Part shown: in pieces, positions 30,792 through 39,725 of the stretch | How positions within the stretch are numbered: the stretch's first letter is position 1 | How the letters are laid out: every line of letters starts with the position of its first letter | Origin: Gordonia sp. (in: high G+C Gram-positive bacteria) | Lineage (GTDB): Bacteria; Actinomycetota; Actinomycetes; Mycobacteriales; Mycobacteriaceae | DNA length: 64,000 nucleotides | Direction of reading: 5' to 3' | Assembly: GCF_012515855.1 (NCBI RefSeq) | Contig: NZ_JAAYXO010000115.1 | Location: 22,339-86,338 of the forward strand | Position numbers and translations under genes: made by a program | The notes under the pieces: generated by a model | Database searches by the model: none | What the model was told of the DNA's origin: nothing | The model's input: the letters and a program-made list of their open reading frames with translations, nothing else

Positions 30792-31835
30792 ATGAGCGAT
30801 GTGCTGCTGGTCCTGGCGGGCAAAGAACTCCACGACGATCTCGCGCGGTGCAGTGCGGCCGCCGGCTACTCGATGGTGATCGCCGAGGCGGAGCGGGCGC
30901 GGCACCAGTGGATGCGGGCGGCCGCCGTGGTCGCGGACGCCGACTCGCTGCGCGTTCTCGGGGCCGTCGGGCTGCCTCGCCGACCGGGGCTGTTCGCGGT
31001 TTCTGCTCCGGACGGCGACGGCGAACTGTGGCGGTCCGGGCTGGCGCTCGGTGCCGACGGCGGGTTCGTCCTCCCCGACGAGGAGGGTGCGCTGGTCGCC
31101 GCCTTGACGCGAGTCCGCGAGCCGCGGCGACATCGAGCGGGCGCGGTCGCGGTGGTCCCCGGTCACGGTGGCGCCGGCGCGAGCACGTTGGCGGCAGCCG
31201 TTGCGCTGGTGGCAGCGCGGTCGGCGAAGGTGCTGCTGCTCGACGTCGATCAAGCCGGCGCGGGTGCGGACTTGATGCTGGGCCTCGAGGCCGCGGCCGG
31301 CTTGCGGTGGCCCGATGTGAACGGTGAGACCGGGGCCATCGGCGGCGCCGCTCTGCGCGCCGCCGTGCCGCGAACCCGGGGAGTCGGGGTGCTCGCGGGA
31401 GCGCGCGACGCCGCAGTACCGCTGCTGCCGGAGACGGTGATGGCCGTCCTCGACGCCGGACGTGGAAACGGTGACGTCGTGGTGGCCGACGTGGGACGCG
31501 AGCCCGGGCCGGTGGCGGCGGGCGTTGTCGACTCGGTGGATCTGACGGTGGTCGTCGCGTGCGCGACAGTGCCCTCCGTGGCCGCGACGCGTCGGACCGT
31601 CGCGCGGATGCTGGCCGATCGCGAACCGGCGCTGCTGGTCCGCGGGCCGTCGCCCAGCGGATTGACCGCCCGCCAGGTGGCCGACTCGATCGGCCTCCCG
31701 CTCCTCGCGCACCTACGCCCGGAACCGGCGTTGGCCGCGCGCTGCGAGTCGGGCGGGTTGGTGCTTCGCCGCTTCTCGCCCCTGGTGAAGGCCGCCGAAG
31801 CCGTGTGCGAGCGACTCGGAGTGCCCGCGCGATGA
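30792..31835 (+). CDS. ssd: Septum site-determining protein Ssd (CpaE/TadZ-like ATPase)
   Basis: MinD-like fold with VVPGHGGAGASTLAAAVALVAARSAKVLLLDVDQAGAG; directly upstream of the TadA ATPase. Confidence 0.88.
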   Translation: MSDVLLVLAGKELHDDLARCSAAAGYSMVIAEAERARHQWMRAAAVVADADSLRVLGAVGLPRRPGLFAVSAPDGDGELWRSGLALGADGGFVLPDEEGALVAALTRVREPRRHRAGAVAVVPGHGGAGASTLAAAVALVAARSAKVLLLDVDQAGAGADLMLGLEAAAGLRWPDVNGETGAIGGAALRAAVPRTRGVGVLAGARDAAVPLLPETVMAVLDAGRGNGDVVVADVGREPGPVAAGVVDSVDLTVVVACATVPSVAATRRTVARMLADREPALLVRGPSPSGLTARQVADSIGLPLLAHLRPEPALAARCESGGLVLRRFSPLVKAAEAVCERLGVPAR

Positions 31836-33013
31836 CGGCGATCGACGCGAATCTTCTCGATCGTGTTCGGCAGCGCCTCGCAACGGAGGCGGGCGGGTCG
31901 TCGTCCGCGCCGCCGCCTGACGTGATCGCGTCGGCCATCAGGGCGGAGTCGGGCGGTCTGCTCGGCGACACCGATCTGCTTGCGGTGCTGCGGTATCTCC
32001 AGACCGAGATGATCGGGGTCGGGCGCTTGGAGGTGCTGCTGGCCGATCCGTCGGTGACGGACGTGCTGGTCGTGGGGGCGCAGCGGGTCTGGGCCGATCG
32101 CGGGGATGGACTGGAGTTGACCGACGTCGTCTTCGATGACGAAGCGGGTGTCCGCCGTCTCGCCTCTCGGCTCGCGTTGAGTGCCGGACGACGCCTCGAC
32201 GATGCGCAACCGTGGGTGGACGGTCGCCTGACCGGTGTGGGACGCGGCGAGTTTCAGATCCGACTGCATGCGCTGATCCCGCCGCTCGCCTCCGACGGCA
32301 CGTGCATCTCGCTGCGGGTGCTGCGTGGCGCGACACACGACTTCGAGAGCCTCGTCGCCTGCGGTTCCGTGCCGACGGAGATCGCCGAGACGGTGGCGGC
32401 GATCGTGGCTGCCCGGCTGGCGTTTCTGGTGGTCGGCGGGACCGGCGCGGGCAAGACCACGGTGCTGAACAGCCTTCTGGGCCTGGTGGATCCGGGCGAT
32501 CGGATCCTGTGCGTCGAGGACGCTCCCGAGCTCGAACCCCACCATCCGCACGTGGTGCGCATGGTGGCGCGTGCGGCGAACGTGGAAGGCGTCGGTGAGG
32601 TGACGGTGCGGACGCTCGTCCGGCAGGCCTTGCGGATGCGGCCGGATCGGATCGTCGTCGGGGAGGTGCGAGGCGCCGAGGTGATCGACCTGCTGACCGC
32701 GCTCAACACCGGTCATGACGGGTGTGCGGGGACGCTGCACGCCAATTCGATCGGTGAAGTTCCCGCCCGGATGGAGGCACTGGCGGCGCTCGGCGGAATG
32801 GAACGAGCGGCTCTGCACAGTCAGCTCGGCCCGGCCATTCAGGTGATCCTCGGCGTCGGGCGCGATCGTTCGGGCCGTCGCGGACTCAACGAGATCGGGG
32901 TCGTGGAGCGCGATGAGCGCGGGATGGTGCGGGTGGAACCGGTGTGGCGTCGCATCGGCGGCTTCACCGATCGGCGCGAGGTGCTCGATCGGCTGATCGG
33001 GGAGCGGCGGTGA
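31832..33013 (+). CDS. tadA: TadA/CpaF family secretion ATPase
   Basis: Walker A VVGGTGAGKTTVLNSLLGLV, RILCVEDAPEL, ALRMRPDRIVVGEVRGAEV, TGHDGCAGTLHANS. Confidence 0.94.
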   Translation: MTAIDANLLDRVRQRLATEAGGSSSAPPPDVIASAIRAESGGLLGDTDLLAVLRYLQTEMIGVGRLEVLLADPSVTDVLVVGAQRVWADRGDGLELTDVVFDDEAGVRRLASRLALSAGRRLDDAQPWVDGRLTGVGRGEFQIRLHALIPPLASDGTCISLRVLRGATHDFESLVACGSVPTEIAETVAAIVAARLAFLVVGGTGAGKTTVLNSLLGLVDPGDRILCVEDAPELEPHHPHVVRMVARAANVEGVGEVTVRTLVRQALRMRPDRIVVGEVRGAEVIDLLTALNTGHDGCAGTLHANSIGEVPARMEALAALGGMERAALHSQLGPAIQVILGVGRDRSGRRGLNEIGVVERDERGMVRVEPVWRRIGGFTDRREVLDRLIGERR

Positions 33014-33804
33014 ACCCGGGGGCGCTGTTGGTCGCCGTCGCCGCACTCCTGGTGCTGTGGCCGATTCCGGAATCGCAGCGTCGGCTCGAGCGGTTGGTCG
33101 GCGTCGGCGGTCGGCCGGTGCGTCGACGAGTCGATCCATGGCAGTTGATCTGGGCGCTACCGGTGGTCGGAGTCGTCGGTTTCGGTCCCGCGCCAGGGAT
33201 CGCGGGCGCCATGGTGGCGGGTCTGGTCACCCGGCAGCGTCGGCGGGGCGTGCGCGACGCGGAACGCGATCGCGATGTTCGCGAACTCATCGCGGCGCTC
33301 GCGGTGATGGGCGCCGAACTCTCCGTCGGCGCGCCGGTGGTCGGGGCATGCCGCGCGGCGGCGTCGGAGTTGGCGTCGGCCGACGACGGCGGCCCAGTGG
33401 GGCCGGAGCTGGCATTGATGGCCGCGCGCGCCGAGCTGGGCGGCGATCCCGGGCCGGCGGCGCACAGCGGCGCGGTGCGCCGGCTGGCCGAGGCGTGGTC
33501 GACGTCCCTGAGGTTCGGCTTGCCCGTCGGCGACGTGCTGGCCGCGTTGCGCGCGGACCTCGTGGCCCGGCAGGACTTCGCGGCACGCACCAAAGCCGGG
33601 TTGGCCGGTCCGCGGGCGACGGCCGCGGTGCTGGCGGGGCTCCCGATCCTCGGGTTGCTGCTCGGTGAGGCGATGGGGGCCGGGCCGATCGGCGTGCTGT
33701 TACACACTGGGATCGGAGGCGTCCTGCTGGTGGTCGGGACGGGCCTGTCGGTGGGTGGCGTGCTGTGGTCGGGTCGGATCACCGACAAGGTGGTCTCGCG
33801 ATGA
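33010..33804 (+). CDS. tadB: TadB-like type II/IV secretion F-domain membrane protein
   Basis: Follows tadA by 4-bp overlap; GspF-like layout with terminal TM segments. Confidence 0.8.
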   Translation: MNPGALLVAVAALLVLWPIPESQRRLERLVGVGGRPVRRRVDPWQLIWALPVVGVVGFGPAPGIAGAMVAGLVTRQRRRGVRDAERDRDVRELIAALAVMGAELSVGAPVVGACRAAASELASADDGGPVGPELALMAARAELGGDPGPAAHSGAVRRLAEAWSTSLRFGLPVGDVLAALRADLVARQDFAARTKAGLAGPRATAAVLAGLPILGLLLGEAMGAGPIGVLLHTGIGGVLLVVGTGLSVGGVLWSGRITDKVVSR

Positions 33805-34370
33805 TGGTGCCGTTTCTGCTGCTGGCCGCGGCACTTCTGGCGTGGCCGTCGCCGGAGTGGGTGCTGCGCAGGGCGAGTGTCGCCGGTGGCGCGACGGCAG
33901 CGCCGGAGGGCGCGGGCGGGGAGCCGGACCCGTTCGATCTCGCGGCAGGCTACGACACGCTCGCCGTCTGTCTGCGGGCCGGACTGCCGCTCGCCACTGC
34001 GGCGCAGGTAGCGGCGCATGCGTCGCCGCCGCAACTGCGGCAGCCGTTCCTCCGCGCGGCGGATCTGTTGGCGCTGGGGTCGGATCCGGAGCGTGCGTGG
34101 GCGACGAAGCCCACGGACATGCGCGATTTCGCGGACCTCGCGGCGTTGGTTCGTCGTGCGTCGCGGGCCGGTTCGGCATTGGCCGAGGCGGTGGCGGGCT
34201 TTGCCGACGGCACGCGGCGTCGCGCGGAGAACGAGGCGTTGGAGGCTGCCGAGCGTGCCGGCGTCAAGATCAGCGGCCCGCTGGGGCTGTGCTTCCTGCC
34301 TGCGTTCGTGTGCCTGGGGATCGTGCCGGTGGTGATCGGGTTGGCGTCGGAGTTGCTCGTCGGCCTGTGA
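33801..34370 (+). CDS. tadC: TadC-like type II secretion F-domain membrane protein
   Basis: ATG at 33801 overlaps tadB stop; YDTLAVCLRAGLPLATAAQ and AGVKISGPLGLCFLPAFVCLGIVPVVIGL. Confidence 0.82.
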   Translation: MMVPFLLLAAALLAWPSPEWVLRRASVAGGATAAPEGAGGEPDPFDLAAGYDTLAVCLRAGLPLATAAQVAAHASPPQLRQPFLRAADLLALGSDPERAWATKPTDMRDFADLAALVRRASRAGSALAEAVAGFADGTRRRAENEALEAAERAGVKISGPLGLCFLPAFVCLGIVPVVIGLASELLVGL

Positions 34371-34498
34371 AGTCGTGAGGCGGCGATGTCTGCGTCAATC
34401 GGATGCGATCGCGACGGTGTTTCTGTCCGTCATTTGATCGACAGAATGTCGGAGTCGGGCCCTTCCCTCGGCCGGTTGGTCGCGCGCACGCTCGATTC

Positions 34499-34890
34499 AT
34501 GGACACGCACGCAGTCATCCGAATGACCACCTCGGTGGTCGCGGCTGCACTCGTGGTGGGCGGGGCCACCGCGTGCGACGGCGACACCGGCACAGCGACC
34601 ACCGGCAGTTGACGCTGAGTCCGAACGGCACCGCCACCGTGGTTCTGGCGGACGGGGCCGCCAACGTCGAGGACTGGCCTGCGACGTGGGCCGCGGCGGG
34701 CGATGGCATCGAGGTGACGCTGGCGACGATGACGAACCGGTACGGACCGCCGTTGGGATACTTCGTCGGCGAATCGTGGAACGCCCTGCTGGCGCCGTCG
34801 GCCGAAGACGGCGTCACCGTGCTGCACATGCTCGACTTCGGTGACTGGTGCTCGGCCAGATTCGGCCCGTCGAGGACCTGCGGGGCCTGA
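34499..34890 (+). pseudogene. Apparently frameshifted small lipoprotein gene
   Basis: Frame 2: MDTHAVIRMTTSVVAAALVVGGATACDGDTGTATTGS* (lipobox GATAC); frame 1 continues LTLSPNGTATVVLADGAANVEDWPATWAAAGDGIEVTLATMTNRYGPPLGYF...RTCGA*. Confidence 0.55.
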
Positions 34891-34993
34891 GCCGCGACAC
34901 GCCGATGCGTTGCTTGTGGAACCGAAACGACCGCCGCTGCGTCTAAAGGAGTGCAAGCACCTGCGGGTGGAGGATCGGATTTCGGGGGAAGTC

Positions 34994-35215
34994 ATGGTTA
35001 TCGGAGGGGTGATCGCACAGCGGTGTCGAGAGATCGGTGATCTCACGATGCGGCTGGTGAGCGACGAAGAAGGAATGAGCACGGCCGAATACGCGATCGG
35101 CACGATTGCAGCCGCCGCCTTCGGTGCGCTGCTGTACACGGTGGTGACCGGTGACTCGGTGATGACTGCCCTTACCGGGATCATCGGCCGGGCGCTCAAC
35201 ACGACGACGGGATGA
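34994..35215 (+). CDS. DUF4244/Flp-pilin-like small protein
   Basis: DEEGMSTAEYAIGTIAAAAFGALLYTVVTG typical actinobacterial pilin-like sequence in the tad locus. Confidence 0.85.
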   Translation: MVIGGVIAQRCREIGDLTMRLVSDEEGMSTAEYAIGTIAAAAFGALLYTVVTGDSVMTALTGIIGRALNTTTG

Positions 35216-35218
35216 GCG

Positions 35219-35632
35219 GTGGCGGGCCGAGTCGTCGTGCGGTGGCGGCTGCTGCTGCGCGACGACACCGGGATGGTCTCGGTGGAGGCGGCTTACGCGA
35301 TGGCGGCAATCGCCGCCTTTTTGTTGATCGGGGTCGGCGGGGTGGCGGGGGTCGCCGCGCAGATCCAGTGCACGGATGCGGCGCGCGAAGTCGCCAGGCT
35401 CACGGCAGCGGGCGACGAGTCGGCGCGGCGGGTGGGGGCGGCCGTCGCGCCGAGCGGGGCGGAGATCGAGGTGGGCGGTGAGGGCGACGAAGTGGTCGTG
35501 GAGGTGTCGGCGGGGGTGCCGCTCCTCCCGATGCTCACGGTGTCGGCGCGGGCGGTCGCAGCGCGGGAGCCGACCGCAGGGGAGTCGACGGCAGGGGAGT
35601 CGACGGCAGGGGAGTCGACGGCAGGGGACTGA
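35219..35632 (+). CDS. TadE-like pilus assembly protein
   Basis: DDTGMVSVEAAYAMAAIAAFLLIGVGGVAGVAAQIQCTDAAREVAR; ends in TAGES repeats. Confidence 0.82.
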   Translation: MAGRVVVRWRLLLRDDTGMVSVEAAYAMAAIAAFLLIGVGGVAGVAAQIQCTDAAREVARLTAAGDESARRVGAAVAPSGAEIEVGGEGDEVVVEVSAGVPLLPMLTVSARAVAAREPTAGESTAGESTAGESTAGD

Positions 35633-35975
35633 CGAGGGGTTCTCGACCATTGCGGGCGCTGCGGTGATCGCCGGGCTGGCGGTCCTGCTGGTGGCGATGC
35701 TGTATGTCGGGGCGGCGGTGGTGGCGCGTCATCGGGCGCAGTCGGCGGCCGATCTGGTGGCGTTGGCGGGGGCGTCGGCGCAGTTGACGGGGGAGGGCGA
35801 GGCGTGTGCGGAGGCACGACTGCTGGCGGCGAAGCAGGAGGGAGCGCCGCGGGTGGTGCGTTGCACCGTGGACGGTGATGATGTGCAGGTTCGGGTCGCG
35901 GTGTCGGTGCGGTTGGGTCGGTTCGGGGTGCGGGAGGCGACGGCGGTCGCTCGGGCGGGGCCGGTGGAGTCGTAG
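35478..35975 (+). CDS. TadE/TadG-like protein (Rv3654c-like), start uncertain
   Basis: DEGFSTIAGAAVIAGLAVLLVAMLYVGAAVVARHRAQSAADLVALAGA conserved core; only in-frame start upstream of the core is a GTG within tadE. Confidence 0.65.
   Translation: MRATKWSWRCRRGCRSSRCSRCRRGRSQRGSRPQGSRRQGSRRQGSRRQGTDEGFSTIAGAAVIAGLAVLLVAMLYVGAAVVARHRAQSAADLVALAGASAQLTGEGEACAEARLLAAKQEGAPRVVRCTVDGDDVQVRVAVSVRLGRFGVREATAVARAGPVES
35572..35629 (+). repeat. 15-bp tandem repeat (about 4 copies)
   Basis: GACCGCAGGGGAGTC GACGGCAGGGGAGTC GACGGCAGGGGAGTC GACGGCAGGGGAC. Confidence 0.95.
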
Positions 35976-36023
35976 GTCTGGGGGGGCGAGTGTGGCGGCA
36001 GGAAGGGCGTGGCGGTAGGCCGG

Positions 36024-38336
36024 TCAGTCGTGGAGGCGGCTGATGAGGCGGAGCAGGGTGATGGCGTGCTTCTTGTCGAGGGGTTCGTTGCCGTTGCCGC
36101 ACTTGGGCGACTGCACGCACGACGGGCAGCCCGAGGCGCAACCGCACGAGGAGACGGCCACTTCGGTCGCGTCGATCCAGTCGGTGAAGGCTTCGAAGCC
36201 GCGGTCGGCGAAGCCTGCGCCGCCGGGGTAGCCGTCGTAGACGAAGACGGTCGGCAGGCCTGTGCCGGGGTGCATGGCGGTTGAGAGGCCGCCGATGTCC
36301 CAGCGGTCGCAGGTCGCGACCAGTCCGAGCATGCCGATGGCGGCGTGTTCGGCCGCATGGAGGGCACCGGGGAACTTGTCGAGGGCGATGCCCGCGTCGA
36401 TCATCGCCTCGGGGGTGAGGGTGTACATCACTGCGCGGGTAGCGAGTCGGTGCTCGGGGAGGTCGAGGGGGACCTGATCGAGGATCTCCCCGCTGAGCGA
36501 TTTCCGGAGGAAGCCGACCACCTGATCGGTGACCTCGACGGACACGCTCGCGACCGTGAGCGGGCCGTACTTGCGTTGCTCATGGGTGTCAACGATGACG
36601 ACGTCGCTGACCTCGCGCGCCGACGTGGTCCAGTCCGGTTCCTCCGGATGGGCGAGGGCGAGGCCGTCGTCGAGGTCGAGCTCGTCGACCACGAAGCTCT
36701 CACCCTGGTGCAGGTAGACCGCGCCCGGGTAGACGGAGGTCATTGCGCGGGCGGTGTCGACGGTGCCGAGCAGGCGCGAGGAGGTGGCGTCGACGATCAA
36801 GACCTGACCGCCGATGCCGCCGCGGATGTCGATGTCGCCGTGGGGGTCGAGTCCGGCGGCCGCGTACCAGCCCGCCTTGCGGCGCTTGAGCTTTCCCTCG
36901 GCGGTCAGCTGGGCCACCACCTCCTCGGCGGCGAAGGCTGCGACCTCGCTGTCGGTGAGCGGGAACTCGGCGGCCGCGCAGAGCATGTGTGGCCCGAGGA
37001 CGAACGGATTCGTCGGGTCGGTGACGGTCGCCTCCACCGAGCGCTTCAGCAGGGCATCGGGATGGTGCACGAGATAGGTGTCGAGGGGATCGTCGCGCGC
37101 GATCATCACGACGATCGAGCCCTCGCCACGTCGACCGGCTCGGCCGGCCTGTTGCCAGAACGACGCCACGGTGCCGGGATATCCGGCGACCACCACCGCG
37201 TCGAGCCCGGAGATGTCGACGCCGAGCTCGAGGGCGTTGGTGGTTGCGACGCCGAGCAGTGTGCCGTCGGAGATGGCCTTCTCGAGTCGGCGACGGTCGT
37301 CGGCCAGATAGCCTGCCCGGTAGGCGGCCACCCTGTCGACCAGGTCCGGAGCGGACTCGGCGAGGATCTGCTTCGCTCGGACGGCAGTGACTTCGACGCC
37401 GCGGCGGCTGCGGACGAAGCACAGGGTCCGGGCGCCTTCGATGACGAAGTCAGCGAGCAGGCGGGCCGCCTCCGATCCCGCGGATCGGCGCACGGGCGCC
37501 TCGTTCTCGCCCACCACCTCGTCCAGGAAACCCGGCTCCCACATGGCGACCGTCCGCTCGCCGTGCGGCGAGGCGTCTTCGGTCACCGCGACCACGTCCT
37601 CGCCGATCAGCCGCGACAGGGCCTGGGCCGGATTCGAGACGGTCGCACTCGCACCGATCACCACCGGGTCGGCACCGTACTTGCGGGCGATGCGGAGGGT
37701 CCGCTGCAGCACCAGCGCGGTGTGCGAACCGAAGACGCCGCGGTAGTGATGACATTCGTCGACGACGATGTACCGCAGCTTGGCGAAGAAGGCGCGCCAG
37801 CGGGGGTGGGTCGAGGTGATGCCCAACTGCAGCATGTCGGGGTTGGTGAAGATCCACCGCGAGTGCATCCGCGCCCACTGGCGCAACTCCGAGTCGGTGT
37901 CGCCGTCGTACGACGACGGCTGCAGGTGCGCGAACTCGGGGATGCCGGCGATCAGCTGAGCCACCGACCGCAGCTGGTCGGTCCCGAGCGCTTTGGTGGG
38001 GGAGAGATAGAGCGCCGTCGCGTTCGGGTCGGAGGCGAACGTCGTGAGCACCGGAAGCTGGTAGGCGAGCGACTTGCCCGACGCGGTACCGGTGCAGATG
38101 CACACATGGGTGCCCTCGGCGGCGAGCGTCGCGGCCTCGGCCTGATGGCGCCACGGCTGCCGCAGCCCGCGCTCGGCGAACGCGTCGCGGACCGCGGGGT
38201 GGACCCACTCGGGCCAGGCGGCGAACTCGGCAGAACGGGACTCGATCACCGACAAGTGAGTCAGCGGGCTGGCCTCCTCGCCGATGCCGGCGAGCGTGCG
38301 ACTGATCAGCTCGCTCCCGTAGCTGGGTTGCCCCAT
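36024..38336 (-). CDS. DEAD/DEAH-box helicase with DUF1998 C-terminus (MrfA-like)
   Basis: CTGTASGKSLAYQLPV, VVDECHHYRGVFGSH, QQAGRAGRRGEGS; C-terminal CGCASGCPSCVQSPKCGNGN cysteine cluster. Confidence 0.94.
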   Translation of the reverse strand: MGQPSYGSELISRTLAGIGEEASPLTHLSVIESRSAEFAAWPEWVHPAVRDAFAERGLRQPWRHQAEAATLAAEGTHVCICTGTASGKSLAYQLPVLTTFASDPNATALYLSPTKALGTDQLRSVAQLIAGIPEFAHLQPSSYDGDTDSELRQWARMHSRWIFTNPDMLQLGITSTHPRWRAFFAKLRYIVVDECHHYRGVFGSHTALVLQRTLRIARKYGADPVVIGASATVSNPAQALSRLIGEDVVAVTEDASPHGERTVAMWEPGFLDEVVGENEAPVRRSAGSEAARLLADFVIEGARTLCFVRSRRGVEVTAVRAKQILAESAPDLVDRVAAYRAGYLADDRRRLEKAISDGTLLGVATTNALELGVDISGLDAVVVAGYPGTVASFWQQAGRAGRRGEGSIVVMIARDDPLDTYLVHHPDALLKRSVEATVTDPTNPFVLGPHMLCAAAEFPLTDSEVAAFAAEEVVAQLTAEGKLKRRKAGWYAAAGLDPHGDIDIRGGIGGQVLIVDATSSRLLGTVDTARAMTSVYPGAVYLHQGESFVVDELDLDDGLALAHPEEPDWTTSAREVSDVVIVDTHEQRKYGPLTVASVSVEVTDQVVGFLRKSLSGEILDQVPLDLPEHRLATRAVMYTLTPEAMIDAGIALDKFPGALHAAEHAAIGMLGLVATCDRWDIGGLSTAMHPGTGLPTVFVYDGYPGGAGFADRGFEAFTDWIDATEVAVSSCGCASGCPSCVQSPKCGNGNEPLDKKHAITLLRLISRLHD

Positions 38337-38637
38337 GGTGTTCTGCGCCCCAACTGTGCCTCGTGGTCGACCTCGAAACTCCGATAGTACGCAGGGACTT
38401 TCTGCTCAAAACGGCACGTCGAGCGAAAACTTCCGCACAGGGGTGTCTTTGCGGGCCGGAACGTGCTTAGCTTGATGTGGCCGCACGCTCCACCTCGGTG
38501 GAGTGGAAGAGCGGCCGGTGTACTGCAGTTAGTTTCATCGCCACCCGGCGAGGCTCGTTGAAGTACGGCGGTCGAACAGGCCACCGCCGCGGCTCCGCCG
38601 CGCCGGGTATGCAATGCAATGTAAAGGAATGCAGTAA

Positions 38638-38841
38638 ATGGCACAGGGAACTGTGAAGTGGTTCAACGCGGAGAAGGGCTTCGGATTCATCGCGCCTGAC
38701 GACGGCGACGCCGATGTTTTCGTCCACTACTCCGAGATCCAGGGCAACGGCTTCCGCACCCTGGAAGAGGACCAGCGCGTGGAGTTCGAGGTCGGTCAGG
38801 GCACCAAGGGCCCGCAGGCCACCGGCGTCAGCGCTATCTAA
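38638..38841 (+). CDS. cspA: Cold-shock protein
   Basis: [42 protein letters not shown]. Confidence 0.97.
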   Translation: MAQGTVKWFNAEKGFGFIAPDDGDADVFVHYSEIQGNGFRTLEEDQRVEFEVGQGTKGPQATGVSAI

Positions 38842-38879
38842 GTCTCCACAGAGCCCTGCCGGGCTCCACCAAGACTTCT

Positions 38880-38923
38880 CCGAACTCCCGGACCGCAGTC
38901 GCGGACCGGGAGTTCGGTCTTTT
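38880..38923 (+). terminator. Intrinsic terminator of cspA
   Basis: CCGAACTCCCG...CGGGAGTTCGG followed by TCTTTT. Confidence 0.88.
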
Positions 38924-38993
38924 GTCGGGGCCGGAGGCCCCCGGTCGCGGCGGTAGAAACCGAACTGTCACATTGGGGTCGTAGGATATCGGT

Positions 38994-39569
38994 GTGAGTC
39001 AGATGTCGCTTTTCTCTGCGGAGATCGAGGATCCTGCCATCGCAGACTTCGCCGGACTGCTTGCGGCACAAGGACAATCAGTGCACACCAGCTGGGGAGC
39101 CCGGGTGTCGGTAGTGGTGGCCGACCAATGGCGCGCGGAGGAGATCTGCGAAGAGATCCGCGGCGCAGGTCTCGAGGCGGAGATCGTGGTGTCCGAGGAA
39201 GGTCATCCGATCGCACGCACGGAAGCCAACCCCCGCATCACCGCGCTGCACCGCGCATGGACGACGGGGGCCGTCAAGTCGGTCCCCGAGGGATGGACCC
39301 CCACGCCCCACGCGCTACGCCTGTGGACGCTGGCCGGCGGTCGCGCCGACGGCGCCCACTATGTTCTCGGACTTGATCCGACCGCCCCGGACACCCATGC
39401 CGCGTTGTCGACCGCGCTGATGCGGATCGGGATCGCCCCCACCCTCGTCGGCACCCGGGGGACGCATCCGGGCCTGCGGGTCTCGAGCCGCAAGCGCATC
39501 ACCCGATTGGCCGAAACCGTCGGGATCGCGCCCGACGGCGCACCCGCGGGCGATTGGCCGAGCGGCTGA
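38994..39569 (+). CDS. Conserved hypothetical protein (Rv3647c-like)
   Basis: 191-aa ORF between cspA and topA; MSLFSAEIEDPAIADFAGLLAAQGQ. Confidence 0.8.
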   Translation: MSQMSLFSAEIEDPAIADFAGLLAAQGQSVHTSWGARVSVVVADQWRAEEICEEIRGAGLEAEIVVSEEGHPIARTEANPRITALHRAWTTGAVKSVPEGWTPTPHALRLWTLAGGRADGAHYVLGLDPTAPDTHAALSTALMRIGIAPTLVGTRGTHPGLRVSSRKRITRLAETVGIAPDGAPAGDWPSG

Positions 39570-39725
39570 GCGCCGCCGCGGGGCGTTTTTAACCTGTTCG
39601 ACCTACGGGATTTTTTCAGTGGCGTGGGTCATACGTCCCGTTGCACAATCCGAGGTGACGTGCAGAACACACGTTATATAAGGTACAACGGCATCGAGCA
39701 GCAATTCTTCGACTGAAGGGCACCC

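Noticed and set aside
29755-31971. 734-aa - strand ORF
   Set aside because: Antisense to the lipase and ssd genes; Arg/Pro-rich spurious frame.
35572-35629. CRISPR or minisatellite array
   Set aside because: Uninterrupted 15-bp tandem units inside coding sequence, not repeat-spacer architecture.
36345-38387. 680-aa + strand ORF
   Set aside because: Antisense to the DUF1998 helicase.
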